Positions 24,559 through 34,242 of a stretch of DNA of 64,000 nt are shown piece after piece. The stretch's first letter is position 1; every line of letters starts with the position of its first letter. Made by a program: the position numbers and the translations under genes. The notes beneath the pieces were generated by a model that was not told the origin of the DNA, searched no databases, and saw nothing but the letters and a program-made list of their open reading frames with translations. Origin of the DNA: JANXMY01 sp964251675 (GTDB lineage: Bacteria; Armatimonadota; Armatimonadia; Armatimonadales; Capsulimonadaceae); assembly GCA_964251675.1 (NCBI GenBank), contig CAXUKS010000002.1, positions 62,001 to 126,000 on the forward strand. The letters are read 5' to 3'.

Positions 24559-26202
24559 ATGGCTGATGACGAGACTCATCTTCCCCCCAATGTGCGTGAC
24601 ATACTGGCTCGCCTGCCGCGTGATATGCGGCATCGGGTGGTGGCCGATTATGAGACTCATTACGCGCCATTTCTCGCTCTGCTGGCTGGCTGGAAGGGCG
24701 CGGTTCAGGAGCATTATCTCCAATCCGAGAAATCTTCGCTGGCCCGCTTAGAAGAACAGTTTTTTCCCCTCGGCGACTGGAAATTCCCCGCCCAGACACT
24801 GGCCGTGCCGCAGCGTCCCCCGGCCCGGACAACCGATGTTTCCACTGGCTCGGCGTTTCGGGACCCCGTTGGCGTGCCCTGGCAGGCGTGCGGCGAGGGC
24901 TGGGTGCAGCCGACGACTTTGCGGGATGTCTCGATGCGCTGGTCTGGCGACCAGCTTTTTGTGACTATCGACGCCGACTATTTGCCCGCCGAGCCACTGG
25001 AAAACATTGTCAGGCGCGGTCAGCTCGCCTTCCTGGGCGTCCCGGAAGAAGTGCTGGAGAGTTTTGCCGGGGCAGACTGGTGGGTTGTGACCCCCTACGA
25101 GCCGTTTCGGGCGGCACGCTTGACCCGGTTTGAAGGCTATCTGGCTTTTGAGCGCGAAATGCAGGTGGCGCGGATGAATCAGCGGCAGATGGATCTGTGG
25201 CTGCCGCCGTTCCATCCCTACGGGCGAAAGATGGTTTGCCTGAGCCTCGCGCCGGATGCCGCGCCGCAGTCCGGCAGCCCGCCGGCAGGACTGGGGCTGG
25301 AGCGCGGCCTGGAAGCGGGGTTTCGCTTTGCCGCAGTGCTGACCCCGCACGGGCGAGCGGCGGCGGCGCTGCGCGAACTCAGCGGCCACCCTCTTCGCGC
25401 CCCGTGGGTCAGCCTGAACGCGGTCCCGGTCATCCAGACAGACCAGTCGGACAACATTTTTTACCCGCCCTTTCCCCAGGTCGGCCAGGAACACGCGCTG
25501 CGGATGAGCGGCGTCCCGGATATTTTCGCCGTGACGGTGCGCCATGACGGGCGCGATGTCCCGGCGACACTGGTGCGCCTGCCCAGCCAGGACCCGCTGG
25601 CCGCCGTTATGGATGTCCAGGTCCAGTTTCCGCAGGCGCGGGCCGGGGTCACGCAGGTCAAGATTTTTCACGGCTCCCGGGGGCGGCGCAGCGGGCAGGA
25701 AATGCCGTCGCTGCTGGAAAAAGCGCCGCTGCGGTTCAATATCCCCTATCCTGTCCTCGGAGGCATCACCCTGGGGGGGGCGGCGGACCGTGCGGAATGG
25801 GTGCGAACCGCCTGGTATCACAGCGTTCTGCGCCCTCCGCTGCTGACCGAAGGCGACATCACGGAGATTATTCGGCAGCGGCAGTCAGAACTGGGTGACC
25901 TGCTGCGGTTTCGGTCCGCCGTGCGCGAGATAGTCCAGGACCCGGACGCGGGCGGACCTCACTGGCGCTCCTACCTGTGGCCGTCCGTGCTGGCGCGGGC
26001 TTCGACGTTTAGTTTGGAAGAAGGCATTCCTGCGCCGCAGTTCACGCCGCTGATTCAGAGCCTGCGGCTTACATTTGATCGGGCCGCAGACACCGAGGTC
26101 CCGGACTTTCTGGCGGCGGACATGGCAAACTATCTGGCGTCCGTGATCTCGCAGTATTTTGTGCTGTCGACGTTTCGCGTGGAAGGGCAGGTTGCGCGGT
26201 GA
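24559..26202 (+). CDS. TssF-like baseplate protein (547 aa)
   Basis: Length and layout suit TssF, the large baseplate wedge subunit. The first half alternates beta-rich segments (LFVTIDADYLPAEPLENIVR, MDLWLPPFHPYGRKMVCLSL). The C-terminal region has RAEWVRTAWYHSVLRPPLLT, QSLRLTFDRAADTEVPDF and a last segment near FLAADMANYLASVISQYFVL, which matches the end of TssF (an F-x-x-x-V-x-x-Y-F pattern). It starts at 24559. Upstream frames belong to the Hcp region. It overlaps the next gene by 4 bp (GTGA), so the two are probably translationally coupled. The match is by pattern, and other baseplate families are possible. Confidence 0.5.
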   Translation: MADDETHLPPNVRDILARLPRDMRHRVVADYETHYAPFLALLAGWKGAVQEHYLQSEKSSLARLEEQFFPLGDWKFPAQTLAVPQRPPARTTDVSTGSAFRDPVGVPWQACGEGWVQPTTLRDVSMRWSGDQLFVTIDADYLPAEPLENIVRRGQLAFLGVPEEVLESFAGADWWVVTPYEPFRAARLTRFEGYLAFEREMQVARMNQRQMDLWLPPFHPYGRKMVCLSLAPDAAPQSGSPPAGLGLERGLEAGFRFAAVLTPHGRAAAALRELSGHPLRAPWVSLNAVPVIQTDQSDNIFYPPFPQVGQEHALRMSGVPDIFAVTVRHDGRDVPATLVRLPSQDPLAAVMDVQVQFPQARAGVTQVKIFHGSRGRRSGQEMPSLLEKAPLRFNIPYPVLGGITLGGAADRAEWVRTAWYHSVLRPPLLTEGDITEIIRQRQSELGDLLRFRSAVREIVQDPDAGGPHWRSYLWPSVLARASTFSLEEGIPAPQFTPLIQSLRLTFDRAADTEVPDFLAADMANYLASVISQYFVLSTFRVEGQVAR

Positions 26203-27734
26203 GCGAGCACATCGAAGAAACGGTGGTATTTCCACAGCTCAGCGGGCTGAACTGGCCGTCTTTTCTGCTGGCCGCTTGGCACACGCTGCACGCATTGGGA
26301 GTGCCCGAGGAAAATCTGCGCCTGCGGCCTGAACTCGGCCACTTCGCGGTTCCTGAAATCAGCGAGCAGGACCCTCCCGGCCCGGAGTACGACCCATTGT
26401 CCGAGCGGCTGATTGTTCACCGGGTCAACCCGGCGCAGGTGCGCCCCCGTCTGAGCATCAGCATCCGCGCCGATGTCGTGGATGATTTTTCTCCCGACGG
26501 AGAGTTCCTGGGCAGCCGCAGGGTCGGCCGGCTCGCCCACTTCGTGCCGGCCCTGCTGGCAGGTTTGCCGGGAGCGCCCCCGCCCGCCGTGCCCCGTTCT
26601 GCGCTGGAAGATTTGACGGGTCAAATCTGCGCGCTTTATCCCGAGCTGATGCAGACCCTGACCCCAGAAGAGCGCGGGCTGCTGGAAGCCGGAGCCGATG
26701 ACGTCCTGGCAATTTTGTTTGAGACGGACGTTCCGCGCCGGGCGGCTTTGATCGCGCTGGCGATCCGGCGGGTCGAGGAGCCGGAAGCGCGTTTGTCCTG
26801 CCGTGCCGCCTGGACTCGAATGGCGGGCAAGCTGCCGCCCCAGGAGATTGCAGGCCTGGAAGAGGCGGCCCGGCCCGCTGCTCAGGCGATCCTGGAAGGG
26901 TGGGGGTTTCTGCTGTACGGCGCGTCGCCGGACCTGGCGGCGGAAGACGCGAACTGGACCGCGCTCACGGCTCTGGAGCGTGACGACCAGCGGGCGATGC
27001 TGCGCGGCCTGCGCTCGGCGCTTTCCTATGAGACGGCACGCGAGCGGGAGCGCATTGTCGGCGAGCTGATGGAGATTATGACCACCGAAGCCCTGCTGGC
27101 GACTGCCGTGATTGATTCTCTGCACGGGATTGGCTGGATACATGGGCGCATCGCCGACCAGCGTGCGGTGGGGGTTGGGCTGGACGAGGGCTGGTTTTTG
27201 TCCATCACCGGGGGGCGCAGCAGCCGCTCTGTGGTGCAGGGGCGGCTGGAAGAATGGGCCGAGACCGGTGTGCTGGGGATCGAGCCGAATCTGCTGAAAG
27301 CGGCGGATTTGGACGAGGCCGAGAAAATGCAGATCTGGGCGCTGGTCGCCTGGCGGCGGGAGACCGCCGATCCCTTTGTGCTGCTGCAAACGGCGGTGCA
27401 GCGCCTGATTCACCCGGAAAGCGTGGTTCGTCTTCAGCGTTATACTCCGGCTTTCAGCCGTCCCGGAACCCTGCTGGCGCAGCTGGGCAGCACGGCCGTT
27501 CTGGGCGGGGCCGCCCGGCTGCAGTACCCCGGTGTCGTGGTGGAGCTGCCCCTTTCGGATTCAGACCCCGGCGTGGACCGGGTGCGGACACGTCTGGACG
27601 TGCTGCTGCGCTTGTTTCTGCCTGTCTGCTGCCGCGTGGAAGTTGTCTGGCGCGAGGCCGAAGCGCGTTTGGACCGGCCCAGCTACCTGCGGCATGAATT
27701 CCAGACGGGGGCCAGGCTTTCGCCCGGCGTTTGA
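26199..27734 (+). CDS. TssG-position baseplate-associated protein (511 aa)
   Basis: I do not recognise this protein with certainty. It takes the place of TssG, directly after the TssF-like gene and coupled to it by a GTGA overlap. The N-terminal part has ENLRLRPELGHFAVPEISEQ and a long charged middle region rich in helices (LPPQEIAGLEEAARPAAQAI, RRVEEPEARLSCRAAWTR). The C-terminus (VRTRLDVLLRLFLPVCCRVE, then WREAEARLDRP) looks like the end of tail protein I-type or TssG-like proteins. It is longer than TssG (about 330 aa). The stop lies in the first unit of a 17-bp tandem repeat. Confidence 0.4.
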   Translation: MSEHIEETVVFPQLSGLNWPSFLLAAWHTLHALGVPEENLRLRPELGHFAVPEISEQDPPGPEYDPLSERLIVHRVNPAQVRPRLSISIRADVVDDFSPDGEFLGSRRVGRLAHFVPALLAGLPGAPPPAVPRSALEDLTGQICALYPELMQTLTPEERGLLEAGADDVLAILFETDVPRRAALIALAIRRVEEPEARLSCRAAWTRMAGKLPPQEIAGLEEAARPAAQAILEGWGFLLYGASPDLAAEDANWTALTALERDDQRAMLRGLRSALSYETARERERIVGELMEIMTTEALLATAVIDSLHGIGWIHGRIADQRAVGVGLDEGWFLSITGGRSSRSVVQGRLEEWAETGVLGIEPNLLKAADLDEAEKMQIWALVAWRRETADPFVLLQTAVQRLIHPESVVRLQRYTPAFSRPGTLLAQLGSTAVLGGAARLQYPGVVVELPLSDSDPGVDRVRTRLDVLLRLFLPVCCRVEVVWREAEARLDRPSYLRHEFQTGARLSPGV

Positions 27735-27798
27735 ATTCGTCTGGCGTTTGAATTCGCCCGGCGTTTGAATTCGCCTGGCGTTTGAATTCGCCTGGCGG
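27721..27798. repeat. 17-bp tandem repeat, four copies
   Basis: The unit cgcc(c/t)ggcgtttgaatt repeats four times and then partially. It begins in the last codons of the TssG-position gene, so the first copy provides the stop codon. The rest is intergenic and precedes the TssK-like gene. Confidence 0.92.
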
Positions 27799-27833
27799 CT
27801 GAATCGGGTATAGTTTGTCGGGAGTGCTTTGCG

Positions 27834-28916
27834 ATGCGTAAATTTGATCTGGTTTCGGTGGATTGGGACAGCGTTCGTCTGCTGCAAAGCGGCCAGTTCA
27901 AACAGGAAACTTTTTATCTGGAAGAGCTGGTGCGGTGGACTTTGCAGCGCGGGCGGATTGCGGGCCTGCTGCATCTGGCCGATGACGCCGTCAGCCGCCC
28001 CAGCCCCGAAGGCGACCGCCTGTATTCCGTCACCGTGCGCGGCTGCCTGGCCGTGGGGCGGCAGGGGCAGATTGTGGACATTGCCGATGACCCTGCCCTG
28101 GCGCTTCGTGCCACGATTGAGGCGCGGGACACGCTGGTTCCCCTGTATGTCGGTGCATCGCTGGTGGAGCACGCGGAAGAGCCGCATCTGCATTCCTCTG
28201 TCGATACGGGCCTGCTCGGCTGCCGGGGGCGGCGGTTTGCCTACCGGCTGTCTTCGGACAGCAGCGATGAGACAGTGGACTGGGTGCAGATCGCCCAGTT
28301 TGAGAAGACAGCCTCCGGCCTCAGCCTTGATCGCAGCTATATCCCCGAAACGCTCTTTCTGTCCAGCCATGCCGGCCAGTGGCGTGCCCAGGCGGAGCTG
28401 CGAACGCTGGCGCGGCAGGCGCTGGATCTGCTGGTGAAAAACTCTTCCGCCACTGTGCAGCGCTACGCTGCCGCCTCCGCGCTGGCCGCCTCGCTCGGTT
28501 TTCTGGCAGGCATCTCGGACGCCAACCAGGCGCCGCGCACGTACATGAGCGGCGTGGCGGGAGTGCTGGCCGCCCAGCACACCCAGCTTCTCGCACTGCC
28601 CTCGCCTGGCCTGAAAATCTACCAGGACACAGCGGACCAGATTGAAGACACGCTGCGCTATCTGGAAACAGCGGACTGGACGATGGGGCAGGCGCTGCTG
28701 CTGGTCCGTGAGTGTTTGGATCGCCTGATTCAGCTTTATCCGCCGCTGCTGGCCGCTCTCGAAGCCGCTGCCCCCGCCCCGGAGCGCCGCCTGCTCGACC
28801 ATGAGACTGTGGTGGCGGCGCGGGATCCACGCGGCCCGCAGCCTTCCTCGCCGGAGTCTGCCCCTTCTGAGGAAGACACGCCCCGGCGCACGGGCGGTTT
28901 CATGTGGCGCAAGTAG
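27834..28916 (+). CDS. TssK-like baseplate-adaptor protein (360 aa)
   Basis: It resembles TssK, the trimeric adaptor that joins the T6SS baseplate to the membrane complex: FDLVSVDWDSVRLLQSGQFK followed by FYLEELVRW is a variant of the TssK WhxG and FQ-type start. SYIPETLFLSSHAGQWRAQA is the family's central PPC/L-x-I-x-A segment. The C-terminal half is helical and ends in a disordered Pro/Ser stretch. It is shorter than typical TssK (about 440 aa). GGGAG precedes the ATG at about nine bases. Its presence argues for a T6SS-type machine rather than an eCIS, because TssK belongs to T6SS. Confidence 0.55.
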   Translation: MRKFDLVSVDWDSVRLLQSGQFKQETFYLEELVRWTLQRGRIAGLLHLADDAVSRPSPEGDRLYSVTVRGCLAVGRQGQIVDIADDPALALRATIEARDTLVPLYVGASLVEHAEEPHLHSSVDTGLLGCRGRRFAYRLSSDSSDETVDWVQIAQFEKTASGLSLDRSYIPETLFLSSHAGQWRAQAELRTLARQALDLLVKNSSATVQRYAAASALAASLGFLAGISDANQAPRTYMSGVAGVLAAQHTQLLALPSPGLKIYQDTADQIEDTLRYLETADWTMGQALLLVRECLDRLIQLYPPLLAALEAAAPAPERRLLDHETVVAARDPRGPQPSSPESAPSEEDTPRRTGGFMWRK

Positions 28917-28918
28917 AT

Positions 28919-28951
28919 AGGCGTTCTATGTAGATAGGCGTTCTATAGGGT
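28919..28951. repeat. 17-bp tandem duplication before the small TM gene
   Basis: The text taggcgttctatgtaga/taggcgttctatag repeats once directly behind the TssK-like stop. It is one of many short tandem duplications in the window. Confidence 0.7.
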
Positions 28952-28964
28952 AAAATAAGGCACG

Positions 28965-29417
28965 ATGCCTTCTTTCTTTGCGTCAACCTGCTGGCCCAGT
29001 CGATTTTTCGCCCGGTGGCTGGCCGTTTTTTTCGGAGCCGCCCTGCTGGGCCTGGTTTTAGGGGCGGTGGTTCACAAGCGCCTTGCCCTCAGGCCGCTCC
29101 CCCCGCCAAAGCGTGTTCAAGTCAACCTCAAAGCGGTGGAAGTCTATGCGGACGGCACGCAGGCGCTGGTTCCCGCCCTGCTGTCCACCGGTGGAACCGG
29201 GGCCGAGGCGCAGCCGGAAAGCGATCAGGGAAAGCTGTCCACGAACCCCAAAATGCTGACGCCAATCTCCCGCGTGTCCGGATCGCGGCTCTGGCTGATC
29301 TTCCAGTGGCAGGGGCATGTGGAAAAGCGTTTGATTAATCCGTGGCCCCAGTCCACAATTCCTTATACCGTTGAGTTCCGTCTCCGCCGACCGAACCCGC
29401 GCCGCGCTCATCCTTAA
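28965..29417 (+). CDS. small inner-membrane protein of the T6SS-like module (150 aa)
   Basis: One TM helix (about 18-36, LAVFFGAALLGLVLGAVVH) is followed by a periplasm-size domain of about 110 residues (RVQVNLKAVEVYADGTQALV, SRLWLIFQWQGHVEKRLINP). The N-terminus has Cys and Arg before the TM, consistent with the N-terminus inside and the domain outside. No lipobox is seen. ATG 28965 follows AAGG. Its place between the TssK-like and the large TM protein makes it a candidate member of an unusual membrane complex. The family is not recognised. Confidence 0.55.
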   Translation: MPSFFASTCWPSRFFARWLAVFFGAALLGLVLGAVVHKRLALRPLPPPKRVQVNLKAVEVYADGTQALVPALLSTGGTGAEAQPESDQGKLSTNPKMLTPISRVSGSRLWLIFQWQGHVEKRLINPWPQSTIPYTVEFRLRRPNPRRAHP

Positions 29418-29457
29418 CTCGCTTTCAGTGCGTTCTTTTGATCTTAGGCAGCCTCTT

Positions 29458-32193
29458 ATGTTTGGAAGATTCTTAAGCTTTCTCAGTTTTATTCCCGGCC
29501 TGTCCGGGCTGTCGGGCATGGCGGGCGGTTATGGCCTCGGCGCTGGCTCCCGCGCTGACGAGGGCATAGAAACAGAAGGCGAGGCGGCGGTTTCCTTCCT
29601 GCCGGGCAAGCCGCTCGCCACCGCCGAGGAAACCCAGGACTCCCGCCGGGAACGAATTACCGACCGCGATCTGGTCTGGGCGGGCAAAACTGAAACCATC
29701 CATATTGGCAACCCGGAGCCGATTGCGTATCGCTTTGACCTGACCGTCACCGACCTGAACCCTGGCCTTTACCTGCGCCGTCCGCCCGTGGGAGGCATTG
29801 TGCAGCGCGAAGGTGGCATACTGCTTCAGCCGGGCGAACAGGCTTCCTTTGAGGTGGTCTTTGTGCCGCCGCCGCTGGGCGAAACCGCGAAAACACGCAC
29901 GTTCAGCTTTGTGCTGACCTGCTTTGATCCGCGTCGCGCCGGTGACCCCGGACGCATTGTTCAGGAGCTGCCCCTGAGATGGGTGACACTGCCGACGGAA
30001 AACGACCTTCAGATTTCCGCCGTGCCGCCTGCGGTCGTCCTCCGGCCCTGGCGGCGCGAGGCGCGATTTGCGGTTCATTATTCCAACAAGAGCTTTCTGC
30101 CGTCCACCGCAGGCATGACCATCCTGCGTGCCCTCACAAAAGACGCGCTGGGACGCGAGCCGGAAACAGTGGGGACTATTCAGCAGTCTCTGGCCGCCCG
30201 AACGCCGGGTGTCTGGCAGTGCATACTGCCGCCGCCGGTACGGCGCGGCTCCTATTACGCGATGGTGCGCGGGGCAGCTCAGGCGGCTGAGAGCGTCAGC
30301 ATCCCGCTGGCGCTGCCGCGTCCGATTGTGGTTCGCTACATTCCCTGGCTGCGTCTGGGGCGTGACTGGGCTGCGCTGATTGGCGTGCTGCTGCTGCTGC
30401 TGTGGCTGGTCTGGGGCATCCCCGTGCGGAAAACGCCCGTGGTTCGGGTGGGACTGGCTTTTGCCGGTCTGGATGCCGGGCAGATGCCCCCGGACAGCCA
30501 GCTCAAGGACCTGAGCGCCCAGATGATCCTGCTGGATGAGCGCGGGCACGATCTGGAAGGACAGCCGCCCGCAGCGGGACTGGTCACCAGCGGTGCGTTC
30601 GAATTCACCGGGCCGAAGCGTCTCTACGGCTTCCGGTGGCCGTTCGGCCACCGCCACTGGTGGAACATCTGGAGCCGTGAGCCGCAGCGGTTTCGGGTGG
30701 TCGTAGCCCCGTCCGAGGCGGAAAAAAATGCGTTCCGGCGCTACGACCTGAATGCTTTGCAGGCGGATGGAAAACCAGCCTACAGCGCGGTGGATGCCGA
30801 CCCGCCGTTTGGCCCGCTGGTAGTCTCGACAACATTCACGGTTCCGGCGGTTCACGGCGTCCTGGTCAGCCTGAAAATGGGTCATCTGGGGGCGCTGGCG
30901 GGAAAAGACCTGCAGAAAGTCACGGTTCGGTACCGTCTGGACGGCCAGGAACAGCCACCCAGAACCTTTGAGCTGATCCACGACACGGAAGGCGGCCTGC
31001 GGCCCATCACACTGGACCTGACCGATTCGATTCCGCTGGGCGGCTCGAAAGCATTCACGGTCAAAGCCACCGCAGACGGCCTTTCTTCGTATGATGTTCA
31101 GGAAGTTCAGGTGCGGCGCCGGGATAAGCCGCTGACGATTGTGCTGGCCTTCCCGGATGCATACCCGAAAGCAGCCACTTCGCCTGCGGCGAAGCCGCCG
31201 ACGGCTTCCGCCCAGAATGACCCGGTAACGCTGCCAGTCGGCCAGAACCCCGCCGTACAGCAGAACCCTGCCGTACAGCCGCCGCCGGGCGGGGGCATGC
31301 CCCCGGTGTCCCCCTCCGTCCCTGCTGTGCCCCGTGTTCAGCCGCCTGTTCGTCCTCCCGTAACGGCGTCCGGCGGCCAGACCGGCGGCGGCCAGAGCGG
31401 CGTCCAGACCGGGGGCAGTCGTCCGGGCACCGCTTCTGGCGGCATGGTTTCCTCTCTGCCCACGCGCCTGCCGGTGTCTTCAGGGACGCTGCCGACTATT
31501 CAGCCGACCGTCCCTGCCACGCCGACCGGGCTGGCCGCGCAGCCGGTCAATCCCACTCAAATCAATCTGCGCTGGAACCCGGTTCCGGGGGCGGTCAAAT
31601 ACATTTTGTATCGCAGCGGCGGATCGGGGCCGGGCAAAGGAGAGCGGTATCTGTCGGGCAGCATCACCTCGTTCTCAGATACGGGCCTGACGCCGGGCGT
31701 GATTTACCATTACCGCATCCAAAGCAAAGTGGGCAGCATTAGAAGCCTTCAAAGCAGCCCCACCCTGGTGCTGACCCCGACACCGACGGTTTTGCCGGCG
31801 ACGGTGACGCTGACGCTTCTTCCAAAAGGTAAAGATTTGATCGCCGTGCTGAATTTCACCAATATCTCCGCGCACCGCGTTTTTCTCGACAAAGTCAGCG
31901 CGTGCGCGGGCGGTAAAATCGGCGATGACGTGTTTCAAATTACAGCGGACGGTCAGCCTGTCCCGTTCAGCGGGCAGAGGTCCAAGCGGCGCTCCGATCC
32001 CGGCGACCGTCAGTTTATCGCGCTTGGTGCCCAGCAAAGCGTGCGCGAAGAAATCACGCTCAATCGCTCGTACCATTTTCCGTCGGGCAGCCACACATAC
32101 AGCGTCATTTACAGAGCGCCCCACGATTACCCCGCTCGTTTGCAGCGCATCACATTGACGTCCAGCCTGGTGCAGGCTGACCTGACACATTAA
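29458..32193 (+). CDS. large single-TM protein with Ig-like, Pro-rich and FN3 regions (911 aa)
   Basis: Residues 1-300 carry beta-sandwich, Ig-like stretches (IHIGNPEPIAYRFDLTVTDL, LLQPGEQASFEVVFVPP). One TM helix follows (about 303-322, WAALIGVLLLLLWLVWGIPV). The rest, about 590 residues, is beta-rich with a Gln/Pro/Gly linker (about 585-685), then an FN3 domain (about 688-775, INLRWNPVPGAVKYILYRSG) and a final beta domain. The FN3 side probably faces outward. I do not know a family name. Two proteins at the end of the eCIS region (60369 and 62475) have the same layout. It may tether the T6SS-like machine to the membrane. The start at 29458 has a weak ribosome site. A GTG at 29428 is possible. 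Confidence 0.5.
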   Translation: MFGRFLSFLSFIPGLSGLSGMAGGYGLGAGSRADEGIETEGEAAVSFLPGKPLATAEETQDSRRERITDRDLVWAGKTETIHIGNPEPIAYRFDLTVTDLNPGLYLRRPPVGGIVQREGGILLQPGEQASFEVVFVPPPLGETAKTRTFSFVLTCFDPRRAGDPGRIVQELPLRWVTLPTENDLQISAVPPAVVLRPWRREARFAVHYSNKSFLPSTAGMTILRALTKDALGREPETVGTIQQSLAARTPGVWQCILPPPVRRGSYYAMVRGAAQAAESVSIPLALPRPIVVRYIPWLRLGRDWAALIGVLLLLLWLVWGIPVRKTPVVRVGLAFAGLDAGQMPPDSQLKDLSAQMILLDERGHDLEGQPPAAGLVTSGAFEFTGPKRLYGFRWPFGHRHWWNIWSREPQRFRVVVAPSEAEKNAFRRYDLNALQADGKPAYSAVDADPPFGPLVVSTTFTVPAVHGVLVSLKMGHLGALAGKDLQKVTVRYRLDGQEQPPRTFELIHDTEGGLRPITLDLTDSIPLGGSKAFTVKATADGLSSYDVQEVQVRRRDKPLTIVLAFPDAYPKAATSPAAKPPTASAQNDPVTLPVGQNPAVQQNPAVQPPPGGGMPPVSPSVPAVPRVQPPVRPPVTASGGQTGGGQSGVQTGGSRPGTASGGMVSSLPTRLPVSSGTLPTIQPTVPATPTGLAAQPVNPTQINLRWNPVPGAVKYILYRSGGSGPGKGERYLSGSITSFSDTGLTPGVIYHYRIQSKVGSIRSLQSSPTLVLTPTPTVLPATVTLTLLPKGKDLIAVLNFTNISAHRVFLDKVSACAGGKIGDDVFQITADGQPVPFSGQRSKRRSDPGDRQFIALGAQQSVREEITLNRSYHFPSGSHTYSVIYRAPHDYPARLQRITLTSSLVQADLTH

Positions 32194-32278
32194 CACAAAA
32201 CGCATCAACTCAAACGTTTGCCGAAGTCCGCGCCGGGGTAGGCTTAAACGGAGCGGACGCTTAAATGAGGCATCTCCA

Positions 32279-34222
32279 ATGGCATTTCAAATCCAAATCG
32301 CCGGTGCAGAAGAGCTTTCCAGCCGTCACCTTCTGACCAATGTGCGAATTTCACGGCCCCTGTACGACCATGCGCGGGCAGAACTGACCCTGCGCTGGCA
32401 CGAGGGCAGCCGGTACGAGGATCGTCAGACGGCTTTTCTGGCTGGCAAGCTTCTGGATTGTCCCATTGACATCCAGTGGAAAGACAACGATCTCTTTGAG
32501 CACTTCAATGGTTTTCGCGGCTACATTGAAAACGTGCAGGGTCGCCGCAGTGCCTCAGCGTCCTCTTTGGTGCTTTCCTGCGTGGCATTCAGCAAGCGCA
32601 CCGATTTGATCCCGCGCTACCGTACCTTTCAGGCGACCAGCCTGCTGGAGATTGCTCAGCACATCGCTAAATCCGATCCTCTGATAAAAATTGAAGAGGC
32701 TGGCGACCTGGATTTGCCCATCGTTTTGAGTGTTCAGCATGGCGAAACAAACTTTGCCTATTTGAGCCGAATGCTGCACGCCTGGGGCGTGCCCATGCTG
32801 GTGCGGGACCAGACCGGCCAGGTCATTCTCGGCGCACGGGGCACGGAGCCGCCGTCTTCTTTTCCGGACACCAGCTTTGGCTGGACGGAAATCAGCTTTG
32901 CCGGGGCGCTTCAGGCGCTGCCGTATCTGGCAGGCGCAGGCGGTGGGCCTGCGGGCGTGGTCGGGGGGCGCGAAGAAGTCCACAATGCCCAGCTTTCGCG
33001 GCTGGCGGCCCTGTATTACGGCATTCCTGATGCGCCCGCGATCAGCAGGAAGGTCAGCGAGGGCGCCTCAAAGGTAGACACCAGCGGCTATCATCTGACG
33101 CTGGAAGGGGCGGTCCTGCCGTTTTCGCCCGGCGAGGTGGTGACCTTTGAAGGACAGCAGCATCTGATCCGCGAAGTGGTCGTGACCGGTCATCCGCAGC
33201 AGACGACGGCGACGCAGGAGTTCAAGCTTCAGCCTCTTACCCTGCCCCTGCCGCCGGACCGCCCGCACCCGCAGTGGACCGCACGGGCGCTGTGGGCGCA
33301 CGTCACCGCCAACGAACATGATCCGCTGCATCAGGGCCGCATTCAGGTAGAGTTTGAGTGGGAGCATATGGACCCGCAGCCCTCGGGGGCGCGTGCCTGG
33401 CTGCATACGCTGACTCCCTACGGCGGCGGGGCGGGCGGGGCCAAGGCAACGGCCTACAGCGGGTTTTATTCTGTCCCTGAAATCGGCGAGCGCGTTCTGG
33501 TGGAGTTTTTGGGTGACCGGGACTCCGAAGCCGTCGTGATCGGCGGCATCCGCGAAGCCACCGTGCCCGATGACCACAACCAGCATAATACCAAACGGTG
33601 GCGCACGCCGTCGGGCAACGAGATTTCGCATCACACCCTGGACGGCACGGACAACACGCGCATCCGCACCCGCGATGCCGAGATGTTCATGTCGCAGGTG
33701 GCTGGCGGCGGAACCAGTGTGACCCTGATCAATGCCAGCCAGCCGGACAACATCGTCCACATGGAGACGCTGGGCGGCACAAACCGCGTCTATATCAACA
33801 GCGGCAACATTATCAATGTCCATTCCGCCGACGAAATCCATCTGACCAGCCGGCGCATCAAAATGGCAGCCTCCGAAGATTTCCAGATCTTCGGCAAAAA
33901 CATCCGCGTTTCCGCCCAGGAAGATATGCAGCAGATCGCCGGCAAGCGTCTCGGCATCTACTCCGTGCAGGACCTGACCGTGGCGAGCCAGTCCAATATG
34001 CACGTCGGCGCACACGGCTCGGTGCAGGTGGGGGCGGGCGCTCATTTGCAGCTTGACGGACGGACCCTGCAGGTGGAAAGCGTGGCCGATATGAAAATTG
34101 ACGGCGCAAATGTATTTGTGAATACCGGCCCGGTCACAAACCTGCCGCCCACCCAGCAGCCCAATGTTGCCGCCCCGCCGCCGCCGCCGCCCGCGCCGAC
34201 GTTTGCGAAGCCGCACCCGTAA
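32279..34222 (+). CDS. VgrG/TssI spike protein (647 aa)
   Basis: It is the trimeric needle tip of a contractile injection system. The N-terminal gp27-like domain is about residues 1-340. The gp5 OB-fold is about 340-430, with QGRIQVEFEWE, GARAWLHTLTPYGGGAGGAK and YSVPEIGERVLVEFLGDRDS. The beta-helix follows, with repeating short strands (SADEIHLTSRRIKMAASEDF, SVQDLTVASQSNMHVGAHGS). It ends in a short Pro-rich tail (AAPPPPPPAPTF) rather than an effector domain. The ATG follows TGAGGC. The Eag chaperone and PAAR-type toxins come next, the usual context for spike-loaded cargo. Confidence 0.85.
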   Translation: MAFQIQIAGAEELSSRHLLTNVRISRPLYDHARAELTLRWHEGSRYEDRQTAFLAGKLLDCPIDIQWKDNDLFEHFNGFRGYIENVQGRRSASASSLVLSCVAFSKRTDLIPRYRTFQATSLLEIAQHIAKSDPLIKIEEAGDLDLPIVLSVQHGETNFAYLSRMLHAWGVPMLVRDQTGQVILGARGTEPPSSFPDTSFGWTEISFAGALQALPYLAGAGGGPAGVVGGREEVHNAQLSRLAALYYGIPDAPAISRKVSEGASKVDTSGYHLTLEGAVLPFSPGEVVTFEGQQHLIREVVVTGHPQQTTATQEFKLQPLTLPLPPDRPHPQWTARALWAHVTANEHDPLHQGRIQVEFEWEHMDPQPSGARAWLHTLTPYGGGAGGAKATAYSGFYSVPEIGERVLVEFLGDRDSEAVVIGGIREATVPDDHNQHNTKRWRTPSGNEISHHTLDGTDNTRIRTRDAEMFMSQVAGGGTSVTLINASQPDNIVHMETLGGTNRVYINSGNIINVHSADEIHLTSRRIKMAASEDFQIFGKNIRVSAQEDMQQIAGKRLGIYSVQDLTVASQSNMHVGAHGSVQVGAGAHLQLDGRTLQVESVADMKIDGANVFVNTGPVTNLPPTQQPNVAAPPPPPPAPTFAKPHP

Positions 34223-34242
34223 GAGAGTCTAAAGGCATGGGG

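Noticed and set aside
29473..30981. 502-codon - strand frame under the large TM protein
   Set aside because: The composition is typical of an antisense shadow. The + strand shows a TM helix, FN3 pattern and operon context.
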